Shown here: in pieces, positions 45,321-58,100 of the stretch
Numbering within the stretch: position 1 is the stretch's first letter
Layout of the letters: every line of letters starts with the position of its first letter
Assembly (NCBI GenBank): GCA_964023205.1
Contig: OZ026848.1
Span: 2,966,501 to 3,030,500, forward strand
DNA from: Lutraria lutraria
Lineage: Eukaryota; Mollusca; Bivalvia; Venerida; Mactridae
Direction: 5' to 3'
DNA length: 64,000 nt
Notes under the pieces: generated by a model
What the model saw: the letters and a program-made list of their open reading frames with translations, nothing else
The model's database searches: none
What the model was told of the DNA's origin: nothing
Program-made: the position numbers and the translations under genes

Positions 45321-47525
45321 ATACAAAAAAAACAGATATTGTCGCTATGTTATCAATCCGTCTTTTTATTTACTATACATTAACACTGTATCGTAAATGC
45401 AGCGTATTACCCATCGGCCTCTGTCTTAAAATGACCGATTTTCGTACTCAAACGTCACAAGTTAAGTCAGCATTAAGTTCTCACATTTTGGAAGATCCTT
45501 TTGTTTGACATCAAAACTGATGTACTTTACTGAAGATATTAATATGATATTTACCCAATAATCGATATTTACAGCTTAACGCATAAATTCAATGTCAAAG
45601 AAGTGGACATTAATTTCTTTAAGTACTTATTCACCTGCCAATTAGGCTTATTGTGGCGGTTTAAAATTAGAAGCGACGAAAATTTATAATATTTTATGTT
45701 CATCTGAAGGGATAAAGTTTTGTTTACGTGAAGTTAACTGTATAAATACGCGGCATGAACGTATAATACATAAATATTGATTATATCACCAGTTAATGTC
45801 GAATTATCTGTTTCTGCCCCAATTCTACCAGGCTCGTTTATTTCACAAATTGTTTAACTATTACGTGATAACCAATACATCACGATGATTTCTCGTTGTG
45901 GTAACGTTCATGACGTTGTGCTTTCTTTCTTTACAGTTGACAAGTACGTTTTAAACATGTTTTTCTTCAAGCTAGTTCTATGGTTGATTCGCTTAATCTA
46001 CATTTATTGCAGAAGCAAGCACGTTAAGTTCACGATGAATTGAATTATTAACATGTATACGTACGTTTTCAACCAAATAACCTGAGAAACATTTGAACGG
46101 TTCATAAGTTGCTGTCATAAAATACGTTTGCATACGTATCAGAACGATTTTTACCCTCTTGACGTTTCACACTACGTCAGTCCACGCTTTGTGTGAATTA
46201 AACTGAATTTTACAACGAGAAGCAAGTTAGTTTGAGGTCGATGGGACTGGGTCATTAAAGATATGTATACTAGAACATTCTGTCTGCTGTACTTGACGTC
46301 AGACGTGTGGTACTTCACTGTAAATACTACTCAATCAATCTGATTAGAATTGAAACACATCGCTCATCATCAATCTCGCTCTAAAAATGAAAACAAACTA
46401 ATTGAAGAATAGAAACTAACTCAAAGTACTGACAGTACTCATGGAAACAGAACTTACATGTATAGACCTTCACTGTAACATAGAACGGGAAATACTAGTA
46501 GTTTAATAATTGCAGAGCGGATGTAGAAAAACTCCGTACTTTGTCCCGCATCAAAATTCATGCGCGCCGAGAGAGTGACGGCTATGGTAACTGTACTATC
46601 GTTCAGTTTCCGAAAATCGACCATAATGATGGACATTTCATGGATAATAAAGATTCTTATTTAAAGGTTTTTCTATATAAAGACGAGTTGAGCCGTTCTC
46701 TCGTGTTTTTTACTCTAAAAGCTATAAATATCCATTATAAGAGTCCCTAATTACAAGAACTGAATTAAGCCCCAATTGTTCTCTGCATTCATTACAAAAA
46801 ATGACGTAAGTCTAGATATTCGATAGATTTATCTTATACGTGATAAATTACCCTGACAGTATAGATGTGTTAGAAGGTGCATGTGAAGAAAACATTCATG
46901 CTGATTATATATTAGCTCATTTGTTTCATACAGAATAAGATCATTAATCCAATTGGTGAATTCCCTATTCCTCTCCAAGGGTACAAAAATATTTTGTTTC
47001 TATGCAATATGATTATTGCCTGTCTACTTTATAGATTTTATTTATCGTAGTTGATTATCTCAAATTCATTAATCTGTGAAGAGAAATCCGTTGGTCGAGA
47101 ATATTTCTCTTTTTTATTAAAATAAATCAAACAAATCACCTGTCATGATTCGACACAATAACTGACCCCAGGAAATTTTCAATTATTAGTTTTCAATGAT
47201 TAATCAAAAATCAATAAATAAAAAAACGCGATTTGAATTAATTGAGTTCATGCACCATTGTATGTACGAACAATCAGTTATACCACCAGGTAAGAATACC
47301 TATTGTTATTAACTGAGTGAACAGATCCAAGATCTGTATACGACGTATTCATCTCTGTCACAATAGATTCTATTGTCGATTTACATAAAACATATAGTTC
47401 TTTAATTGATTTCTGAAGTAAAAAGGTTTCGTTTGATGTGAGGTATTCTATTGCGAGTTTTCGTCTTATTCTATCTTATATGCGGTACGATAAAATACAT
47501 AATGGACCTTCATTTATAATACATA
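45321..47525. other. AT-rich intergenic DNA
   Basis: No exon or repeat supported. Open frames of 60-69 codons at 46454-46750 overlap on both strands and look random. Confidence 0.3.
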
Positions 47526-48205
47526 TAGGGTGTGACCGGTGGTCGAGTGGTAACGCACTTGACTACTTTCGAATTTCTCCGAGCCAAGTACTGTGTCTAG
47601 AAAATCACAGGAAAAGGGACGAGTCGTGTATCAGTGCTTTACAACGGGCACTATAAGGAACCAGGAAAAACTATTCCCAAATAGTAAAGATATAAATGTC
47701 CGCTTCTCCTGTTCTCTCACTCTAGATCTATCTTCTCCTGTTGTCTCACTCTAGATCTATCTTCTCCTGTTCTCTCACTCTAGATCTATCTTCTCCTGTT
47801 CTCTCACTCTAGATCTATCTTCACCTGTTCTCTCACTCTAGATCTATCTTCTCCTGTTCTCTCACTCTAGATCTATCTTCTCCTGTTGTCTCACTCTAGA
47901 TATATCTTCTCCTGTTCTCTTACTCTAGATCTATCTTCTCCTGTTGTCTCACTCTAGATCTATCTTCTCCTGTTGTCTCACTCTAGATCTATCTTCTCCT
48001 GTTCTCTGTCTCTAGATCTATCTTCTCCTGTTCTCTCACTCTAGATCTATCTTCTCCTGTTGTCTCACTCTAGATCTATCTTCTCCTGTTGTCTCACTCT
48101 AGATCTATCTTCTCCTGTTCTCTTACTCTAGATCTATCTGGCAGCTCTGAAAAGACCATAGCTGTCGAATGGGCCATTAAACAACAGATGAATAAATAAA
48201 TTATT
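47526..48205 (+). mobile_element. full-length SINE with a 29-bp minisatellite core
   Basis: The tRNA-like head GACCGGTGGTCGAGTGGTAA with CGCACTTGACTAC (47534-47566) is followed by a body (AAGTACTGTGTCTAGAAAAT, CAGTGCTTTACAACGGGCAC, GATATAAATGTCCGCTTCTC). The minisatellite runs 47703-48139. The tail is CCATAGCTGTCGAATGGGCC then ATTAAACAACAGATGAATAA. Body and tail modules match the minus-strand copy at 54650-54895. Confidence 0.75.
47703..48139 (+). repeat. 29-bp minisatellite, about 15 units
   Basis: Units TCTCCTGTTCTCTCACTCTA then GATCTATCT; the pattern shifts two bases per 60-base line, giving an exact 29-base period. Main variants are TTCTC/TTGTC. Each unit contains the palindrome TAGATCTA. 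Homogeneous, so recently expanded. Confidence 0.95.
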
Positions 48206-49751
48206 CATAATACATGTATACATTTTACATATACCAGTATTTCTTTCTTTGTACAAGATGTTCGGATTCTTAATGATTATCAAAACGTCAATGAAAAGGC
48301 AGACTGTGCCATTTAGTACCTGAGTCGACAAGTGTGTAGAGACCAAGTTTTATATCAAAAGCCAACCGAACAGACCATTGTTAAAAAATGTTGTTCATAT
48401 ATAGAACATTGTATTTAATTGCAGAGGCAAACAAAACATCAAACACGAAGTATATCAACCAGACACATGCACGTGCTATATTTTATTTTTGTTTTTACTT
48501 CTACATAAAGACCAGTTTATTACAAGACCACCTTTAGTAAATTTTATTAGATATATAAGAAATTCAATCAGATTGAGAAGTATTCGTACTGACAAATTAT
48601 TACAATAACCGGGGGTAACTCATATTCTAAAGGAGGCCGACATGTTTTACTAAAACAGCTATTGTCACAATATAGTATCCTACAGTACATACGTAAACGA
48701 TATCAAAATATCATCTTAATATGAATAGAAAATTCAACAAAGGGATCATTTGAATACATAATCAGATTAGATAAATTTGGACAGATTTTATATACAGATA
48801 AATACGTGATAGGAATCAATATTATTATTTTTTGTAGCATAGTTCAATTATCGTCTAAAGAATATTTACGTATTAATGCAGCACTTTTCTCACGACATCA
48901 AAAGTTGATAAATCGAATCAGGATATTTTTACTCTGACTAATTTTTTATTAAAACGAAATAATCGACAAGGTGCTTAAACTGTCTGTTACTTAGAACTGA
49001 ATAATCTGGACTTAAAATGAAGACATGTTTGATTAATCTTCCTAGAATAAACTTGGAATTCTGTTGAGGATAACTAACAACTTGTTAAATAACGTCTAGA
49101 CTACTCACTTATAAGTCGGTGTTAACATTTTAATTTATGTGTATGAAAATTAATTTTCAATTAAGAATTAGATCAATCTGAAGTCAGCTGCCTGCAGATT
49201 GCGAATATTCTGGGCTCAAACATTATATTTATTGTTCCCAGATTAATATCAGTACATTTTATGTTGAACAGAATGAGTGAATGAAATGTAAATTTGTAGA
49301 TTCAAACATAAGTAATGTGTCAGTATTTCACCGTTTAAAGTTTGCGATCATTACAAGGAATACTAACCATAAATGATAAAATACAGAGGTAGTGGGCTCC
49401 TTCCAGCCAGCACGGTCCAGAGGTATAATTTTCATCATTATAGCATTGAGATAAAATGACTTCCGGTTTGTAATGCGTTGTCTTTGCTGTTTAATGTGTT
49501 CAAATGTATTTTTTTATTTCTTAATAGCAAGTTGTTTTTTTTTTCGAGATTCAGTATAGCTTTATATTATTGTGATATTACAGTCATTCTTAGATTTGCC
49601 ATTCGCTCTTTAGGTGGCTTCTTTCAGGCTCAGACAATGTCTGACCGCCTTGAACTGAAAACTTTATTGATCTAATTCGTTCTCGGGTTCCGAGTTGATT
49701 GTGTTTAAATTCTTGTCAAGTCTTTACTAAACTGATAGGTAAAACCTGTCA

Positions 49752-49752
<1 letters not shown>
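48206..49752. other. AT-rich intergenic DNA
   Basis: Nothing recognised. Confidence 0.35.

Positions 49753-49789
<37 letters not shown>
49753..49789 (+). repeat. (ATCA)n microsatellite
   Basis: Eight to nine uninterrupted ATCA units, directly adjoining the 26-bp array. Confidence 0.95.
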
Positions 49790-49791
<2 letters not shown>

Positions 49792-50253
49792 AAATGCTTA
49801 CAAACCAATTAGTCAAAAAATGCTTACAAATCAATTAGTCAAAACATGCCTGCAAATCAATTAATCAAAACATGCTTGCAAATCAATTAATCAAAACATG
49901 TCTACAAACCAATTAGTCAAAAAATGCTTACAAATCAATTAATCAAAACATGCTTGCAAATCAATTAATCAAAACATGTCTACAAACCAATTAGTCAAAA
50001 CATGCTTACAAATCAATTAATCAAAACATGTTTACAAACCAATTAATCAAAACATGCTTACAAATCAATTAGTCAAAAAATGCTTACTAACCAATTAGTC
50101 AAAACATGCTTACAAATCAATTAATCAAAACATGTCTACAAACCAATTAATCAAAACATGCTTGCAAATCAATTAATCAAAACATGTCTACAAACCAATT
50201 AGTCAAAACATGCTTACAAATCAATTAATCAAAACATGTCTACAAACCAATTA
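49790..50253 (+). repeat. 26-bp minisatellite, about 18 units
   Basis: Units such as AAAACATGCTTACAAATCAA then TTAATC, alternating with AAAACATGTCTACAAACCAA then TTAGTC. Types alternate in places, hinting at a 52-bp higher-order unit. The CAATCAAAA edge resembles the neighbouring (ATCA)n tract. Confidence 0.95.
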
Positions 50254-51825
50254 CATGAACATGGTTCGTCTAATTACTGCAAAGGATTCGATTATAGTAA
50301 CTGAACTTCTTAAACCAATAACGTCTAAGTAAGCTAAGAACTATTTTACATGCACTCGGAGTACGTGATTAAATGTATGTGACTATAAATATATAAACCT
50401 CATGATACCTTTTTGTTGTTGCCTACAAAACAGAAATTCAAAGCACCTTTGCAGAATATCTTGCCAGTATTTGTCAAAGCTGTCACGCCTTGTTTGCTAT
50501 TTTAGTTCATCCATTGACTTTGACGTAAGAATTCGAGATACGTATTATGCTATTATACTCGCAGTTTATGTAAACGATATTTAATCATTATTCACTTGAC
50601 AACTCGCGGTGAAAAAAAAGTTTGAATCGAGCTCGCTTGAGATTTTTTTGGTTTGCAGACAGTTTTTGATTTTATGTAAACATTTCTACAATAAAAGAAG
50701 AAAAAAAAACATCCATCTTTTAAATGTGCTTTAATTTTTTGAAAGTGTCTTTGTCAGTAGTCTTATTGTACGAGGTGGTATTTTCCCTATACATGTATTT
50801 AACCTAGTGAGCCAAACTATAAGTCACCAAAATACAACACGTGAACAAAACAAACGATCTTCTATACAATATCTGTATTCTTCAAAGTCGGTATAAACAA
50901 AATCAATGCTATAGTTTTGGTTTACTGGCACAAAATCCTACAATGCTAAAAATAATTAATTAAAAAATAAACCGCCGTATATTACTGAAATGTTGTTCAA
51001 AACCGGAGTTGTAAACATCTGAAAGCAAACGTAAAGAAATGAGAAAAAATAGTGTAATTGAGATTGATAATTTAAAGCTAAAAATAAAGTTATTTACAAC
51101 ACAAACATATTGCAAAATGAAGAGGGAAACGATTAAGAACGTCTTAGGGACGTGCGGGGGTTTTTAAAGTCACATGTATGAAGATTTAAATATTTCATCA
51201 ACAGTAAATAATAAAAAGTCTCATATGAGTTTTAAAATTGATTTACTGTACCGTCACCGACACACATTTTATAAAAAGTTAAATGGTCTTACTTAAAAGT
51301 CTACAGAATATAATTAACTTAATGCGGCTAATTACACCTTAGGAAGTTTATAATTATACATCACCACAATGATTTTTTTGATCTGAAGAAGTAACATTAG
51401 TACAATTTTTATAAGTAAACATTTCACCAATTACAATAATGATCTCCCGTCCTGAGAGTAGCACGAAAGATGAAAGGTACATTTAAGATATTAATAATAA
51501 TTATTACAGAAAATTAAAGTGTTATATACGTTAAGTATTCGAATGAAATGAAAGGACGTTTATTAAATTTAAGAACTTAATCGCCTAAAGGAACATCTAA
51601 AAAGTACTGAAAGAAAATCAGGAAAGTTTTGGAATAATATAAAATTTGAGTAATTATATAAACAGTCCTTGTGGTACAGCCTTTTCAAACGATCGTACTT
51701 TGGAACAGTATTTCATAGAACAAAATGTTTCAATACTAACCCATTGAACAAAGAGTTTCCTAGTGGAAGAGTAAGTTAGTACTGATTACAAGATAGTCCA
51801 GGAAAAATGGCTATACTGGGTGAAC
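50254..51825. other. AT-rich intergenic DNA
   Basis: No exon or repeat supported. Confidence 0.35.
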
Positions 51826-52432
51826 CAACCGCCGTATATGAATACAGGTGGCAGTATCAATGTTTGGTCCACAAATGATGCAAAAAAATCCTGTCACTGA
51901 TCTTATATATACTGTCAAGGTGAAAAGCCTACTATATTTCTATATGCCAAACAATGTGGAACATCGCATCTCATTGTTTCAGCATAAAGATGTGCGCTGA
52001 AGGAAAATTGCTATGAAACTATGAGATATTAATTCCTACCGAATTTCGGCATGAAATGAACAGTCTATTGTACACACATATCCGAGCGATCAGATCGCTT
52101 GATACACCACTCGCACTTGACTCGAAATGGCTTGTAGCGATGTTAAATAACGAAAGGAACACAATTTTACCGTTTCACAGTTATTAGTTGTAATTGAATG
52201 AGATTTTCGGTTGGAATTAATATTTTATAGTTTATCTGAATGTCATGTGTAGCAATTTTCCTTCAGCGCACACCTTTTATGCTGAAACAACGAGATGCGA
52301 TGTTTGTTTGGCATATAGACATATAGTAGGCTTTTTACCTTGATAGTATATATAAGATCAGTGACGGGATTTTTTTTCATCATTTGTTGACCAAACACTG
52401 ATACTGCCACCTGTGTATATGACTGAAATATC
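51826..52432. mobile_element. foldback with ~190-bp arms and a conserved reading frame
   Basis: 51826-52018 and 52247-52432 are inverted repeats. Each arm, read outward to inward, starts at a CAG acceptor-like word and encodes the same peptide. Left: VAVSMFGPQMMQKNPVTDLI; right (minus strand): VAVSVFGQQMMKKNPVTDLI. Both continue YT.KVKSLLY.YMPN and HRISLFQHK. Whether this is a captured exon or part of an element is unknown. No recognised domain. Confidence 0.75.
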
Positions 52433-53499
52433 TTTGAAAAAAAACGACGTAGAACACACAGAAACAAATGACACAAGGTCTAATATAAATACAGACGTGC
52501 TGGATGCAGACAATGTAGCTATTCAATCTTAACTCGGAATGTCTAGATTTGCTTTAATCAAACATATTTGGCATCATTCTGACAATTTTCCATCAACGCA
52601 CACAGTATTCACAAAGAAAAGCATTAATCATTGGAAGACGTTGTCCGTGTTTTCAGGTCGTTCAGTCACTGCCTTTCATTTCTCATGTCATAAGATATGT
52701 ATTTTATACCAATTCAGTTCCATTAGGAGGCACCTATGTAAATAATCAATTGTACCAAAGCATGCAATGAGACTACAGTCGTGGTCTGTTCTATTGATAT
52801 CATTCATGAACAATAACGAGGTCTGGTGGGGTCTTGACGTTTGACATAATGGAAAATTCAAACAAGTCTGTTTAAATACGAGATTTTATTAATGCTTTAA
52901 CGAGGGTAAATGACATGCTATATACATACAATGTCCTTTTGCCATGGATACAGCAACTCGTTGTGTCTATAACTCTATATGGTTGTCTATGACATTGATA
53001 ATTGATAGTGAATGGTCTTCAAATCACATATCGGCACCTTTACTTCGGTTATAGATTGATTGAGTGTATTTTTTAAAAACATACTGCAAGTCTTGCAGCG
53101 TGCAAAGCGATCGCAATACTTCGCTAACATTGTCTTAATAAATTTCCCAAGCCAACATCGGTCTACATTTGGTGTATAGCTTCCACTCCATAAGCATTTG
53201 TATTGTATATGTAGTTGTATCCCTCGTATTTCATTTTTATAAATTGATTCGAATTCTTAATTTTACATTTTTACTTTTTAATCGTTTATTGGATGTTGTC
53301 AATTATTTTTCTTTACTTAGACTGTCTTGGAGATTTTACTATCAGCTTTGTTTCTTTCATATAGCTGGCTTTATTTAGATAAGTTGTTTAGTAAGGCTTA
53401 AAATAGTTTATTTCTAGTTACCCGACCTACCCAATTTTTTCGGGGGCCCAAGGAACGGTACATCAACCTTCTCACTTCTTTATCTTTCCACACGCGTAC
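52433..53499. other. intergenic DNA, nothing recognised
   Basis: No exon or repeat supported. Confidence 0.35.
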
Positions 53500-53700
53500 A
53501 AGACAAATAATAATAAGGTGGCGGGTTCGAATCCCGTCAATGGCGGAATTTGACCGGAACCTTCACAATCCCTTCTTTCGGCGCGAGTTCTTGTCAGAAT
53601 CCAACAAGCAGTCATTGGGAGTAGTTAATATAAGTTGTAAGAACTTGATCTAAAATCGATGTAAAACAAATAAGTTTAAAGTTAAACTAATAAGAAGAAG
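53500..53700 (+). mobile_element. tRNA-derived SINE, third family
   Basis: B box GCGGGTTCGAATCCCGTCAA (53522-53541) without a clear A box. The body is GGAACCTTCACAATCCCTTC then CGAGTTCTTGTCAGAATCCA. The tail is TAATATAAGTTGTAAGAACT with TGATCTAAAAT and A-rich ends. Confidence 0.6.
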
Positions 53701-54649
53701 AAAATGGTCCAACCTGTTTACCCTATGTTCAATGAGCATATAACCAGAAACAAACGTTTTCAACGCCTCAGGATCGAATAGATTTGATCAAGTGAGCGAT
53801 GCTGATCAATGAAACAAAACAAGGTAGAGGCACTCTCGGCGAAAACTGAAAATAAATTCCATTGAATTCCAACGTTAAGAGAAACTTGACATTGACGTAT
53901 GGGATACTTGTTTGGAAGTGTCAAGCAAACAAAACGAAGGAAATTCGATTAGATTTTGCATACTTCTAACCCAGATTGTAAGGGTCGGGGATTGATAAAT
54001 ACCAGTACGCGGAACTCTCTGGAAATTGTCGTATTTATTTTCAATCTTGTTTCCGGAATAGTTTTATTCCCTAGTGCATTTTTAAGACTTTGTTTATCGA
54101 AAATCAGTGCAAACTGAAAATTTGACAGCAAGTTCGTACAAATATCACTAAGCAATTCTGTCATTGAAATACTCTATAGAATCAAATGGTTCATTGATGT
54201 GAATAATTGATTTCAACTTTAAAGAATCAATACTTAAAGTTAATATATTTCGAACGTTTAATTTCACACATTTAAACATAGTTACTGGATTAAATAAAAC
54301 ATATTTAACGAAACAATGATGAAAATGTAAGAAAATTTCGTTTCGAATAATTCCAGATCTTAGAGTATAATTTGGGTATTTCGAATCAAAGTTTCGAAGC
54401 ATGTAAACATTACATACATCTTATTTTCGCTATTTCAATATTGGATAAAATGTATAAAAAGTAGTGATGTTTTTCTTTTAAATCGAGAAAAATAAAAGTC
54501 ATTAATTATTGGTAAGATCGTCAGAAAACGGAAATATTGACGATGTACAGAGTTATTCCAGCAGTTTGTATTCCATGGTGTGTATGTATGCATACTTAGC
54601 TCTAGAATTAACATACTGTATCATCATTATAGTTATAACTATGACAAAA
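53701..54649. other. AT-rich DNA upstream of the SINE copy
   Basis: Could hold 5' exons of the coiled-coil gene, but none could be joined in phase. Confidence 0.3.
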
Positions 54650-54705
54650 AAAATTCGGTCATGTTTATCTGCCCACTTGACAGCTGTGGTGCATTACATA
54701 GCAGT

Positions 54706-54743
<38 letters not shown>

Positions 54744-54895
54744 AAAGATACAGGAAAATCGGGCATTTATATCCATACTCTTATTTCCTTATATTTTCCT
54801 TGTGAAGCACCTACGCATGCCTCCAACCATCCGCGTTTTCTGTGATTTTCTAAACACTGTACTAGTACTTGACACTCTAGAACCCTGAAATATCG
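54650..54895 (-). mobile_element. SINE with internal (TC)n core, minus-strand copy
   Basis: On the minus strand the order is AAGTACTAGTACAGTGTTTA with GAAAATCACAG, GTGCTTCACAAGGAAAATAT, GATATAAATGCCCGATTTTC with CTGTATCTT, (TC)n (54707-54738) and tail ACCACAGCTGTCAAGTGGGC. This matches the 47.5-kb copy module for module. The open frames with Glu-Arg repeats over it are artefacts of the microsatellite. Confidence 0.7.
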
Positions 54896-55179
54896 GAATA
54901 CAATTACAATTACAAATTTATATAATTACATTTTTGTATATATATTAGCATTATCAATATATTAATTATGATTACAATTACATGTATCTTCTTAGAAGCA
55001 GTAGCTTCAGCTAATAATTCATGATTATTTTATTAATATTTGCTTTATCTTTTTTAGAATAGCATTAGACACTGACGGTATGTTATTTGCGTTATCACAT
55101 ATTAATTCTAATACTTGTTATAATTAGAATGTTATTATTTTCATTATTATATTATGATGGGCTGTATTTATATTTACAG

Positions 55180-58100
55180 TGATGCTGGAAGTTATGTCTC
55201 TCGTAGACCAAGTATAACATACAGAGGAGAAATGTTGCAGGTAATTTATTAGCTTTACATAATAAGACCAACTTTAAATAATGTTGGTCTTTGTTGACGC
55301 AACCAAATTTTTTAACAAAAGGAATGTTGACATGTATGTTTTGAAGTGTTATGCATTATATGTTACCGAGAATTACGAACTAAGTATTTTAAGAATTTAT
55401 CATGGGTCCCCTTAAACAAATTTTCACTAATTCTTTCTTCAAATGACACTAAAACTATTATTAATACAGCAAACTTCATATACTATGCTATGAAATTAAG
55501 ACATGAAAAACTATCTGGATGGCTGCTTCGTTACTAATACTGTTATACTGTTATTTATGCGTTTTGTAAGATCCTCACCTTGGTATTGAGAGGACCTGTC
55601 TTTCTCTTTCACAATTGCCAGGTGGGCCCTTGTGGTGCTAAGGTGACGAAATGGTGTTTAGTCCTGTTTATATTATTTATCATATAATGTCATGTTCTGT
55701 GTTAATAAAATATAATTTCTTTGACTAAAGGATTACATTGTTAAGATTATAGTATATTCTGATGTTACACATGAGCTAATGTCTAATACGTACCTAAAAT
55801 ATAGATTTTCAATAGACAATGTTTTCTTATATCAACGCTGGTTTGTATATTTCTTTTTGTATTGAATACCTACTAAAATTGACTACTAACTAAATTTAAT
55901 CTGAACGAATTAAGATACGATAAAAAGATTGAAGTCACATTAACCTACTATTCATAAAACAATTAATGACAATAATAATAAAATATATCAGATATTATTA
56001 CATCAAGCTATTTAAATCTTTATTTAAATTTAATTTGAATGAATGAACATGCCATCAAAAGAGATTGATGTCACATTAACCTATATTGCATAGTATAATA
56101 ACAATAAAATAATTGGTATAACATGTAAATACATCAAACTATACTTATGTATATTTAATGTTATTCGACTGTGTAAAAGTAAAATGAATCAGCAGTTTTT
56201 CTATCAGACTAATTACATAACCACATTTTTTTTATTTTAAAAACGAAATGCGAAATATGCAATAAAATAAACAATTTATTACCCGTATATACAAACTTAT
56301 TTTAATAAACCATTTGATATCTACATTCCTATTTTTACATTCAAGCGATGACAACTTGAATACTGTCATTCACCTGGTTATAAGTTTAATTGCCTCACAA
56401 TTTTGTATGATTTTTAAAAAAAAAATGATCAAGACCTTCGATTCAATATACCATTCATTGTTTTGTATGAATATAATAGATGCGTTTAAGTGGCGAGACG
56501 GAATATATCGTTGTTTTCAATAAAATCTTAACACGTTATCTATCAAACAGGTGACTAGAAAAATACTATTATTCTATTAGAATACAATGTTTACATATAT
56601 GTTTATATAAACCTTAGCATGTGGGTATATTAAACTGCAACGCAAATGCAATAAAACACTAAACGGCACAAAAATGGGGATAAAAGAACATTCAGTATTG
56701 TAAAACGAACAGCTTGTCAAATCATGACTCTCAGCATAATAAATTTGCTATTACCACTAATAGAAATAGAATTCAAGCTAAACGCTTTTGTGTAACTGAA
56801 CAAGCAATAAAAGTATTCCGCAATACAATATATATAGCAAAGCAATTACTTTGTTCAAATATTAATTATAAAATGCAACCTCTATAGAGCGGTCCTCTCT
56901 TGAGCAACAATTAACCTCCCTTCAACAACAGTCAGATTTTCCCAACTGTACCGCCATTCAACCATGAATTTGACCTGTTTATTGAAATAATACGATTTTT
57001 GTTAAAAAACTAAAATACATAAATAAACACATATTAATAAAAGTATAAATGGACATTTTGACGATGCCCATTTTCATCTCCAGGTTCGTTGTAATTTGCT
57101 CGACCAGATAGAAACCATGACAAGTTTTTTAGACTTCTGCAGTCTTACTTTAGCTGGTCACACTATATACAGAAATATATTTGAAAATAATAAGCATTAT
57201 TACTGTTGTCATTTTTCAGATGCGCTTACTTCAGCTGGATGAGAAGTATAGAAGTCATTTTCTTTACGAGCAGATAGCAGCATTCGAAGACAAAATCTAC
57301 AAATCATATGATCAGTTCAACGTTGAAATAATGTATCGAATGTTAATAGCCTTGTCAAAACATACAGTTGCTGATATTCGTAAACTTCAGAGCATTGCAG
57401 CCATTCGAAAAAGTTTTCATGATCTCAAAGAGCTGAAACAATGCAAGCGTCTTCATAGACACTTGAAGACAACACAAGAGGAAGAAAGGGTGATGAACTA
57501 TTTTACATGGTTTTTCAAATATTTGGACTACATCCGACAGTTACGCGATAACTTCTTCGATCGTATATACACACCATTGTTTCAGTATTTCTATCCGATA
57601 GACTACGACCGGCCAGATCGGGAGAACTCGACAGATTCTGTTGTTCCTTCTCCAAGTGTTATGTCAATAAGAAGTATGGATAGTGGATACAGCGGACTAA
57701 GTGGCCTGACTACGGTTATCGGTGATGCAGACAACTGGATAAGTCTAACTCCTAGACACGGGAAACAAGACATACATGATGCGAGAAAAAAACTTGTGAT
57801 GAAACAAGCTTTGGTGGCACTAGGGAGAGAGTTTCAGGACATAAAGAAACTATATGACACAACCGAAATAGAGAAGTTAGCACACAGACTGACACATTTA
57901 AAAGACCGAACGGACCACATGCTTGATTATGAAAGAATGTTGGATCCAGAACTGTTTGGACAGGACAGCGAAAAGCCCGTCTTTGACTTGAAAATACCTG
58001 ATAGGAATAACGAAAAGGTGGTGCGTTTAGTGCCAGATGTAATAATGAAATTTCAAAAAGAAGCATGGCTTGCGAGACGATGGTTGGAACAAGATGAAGA

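Noticed and set aside
47703..50253. Regular direct repeats resembling a CRISPR array
   Set aside because: Units are contiguous tandem repeats without unique spacers, in a eukaryotic genome.
55058..55077. Mini-exon AATAGCATTAGACACTGACG between AG and GTATGT
   Set aside because: Joining it to the exon at 55180 in the only open frame creates an in-frame TGA; it could still be non-coding 5' UTR.
57181..57219. Upstream extension of the coiled-coil exon (KIISIITVVIFQ) as a signal anchor
   Set aside because: It has a TTG in place of ATG and reads through a polypyrimidine tract and splice acceptor (ATTTTTCAG) directly before 57220.
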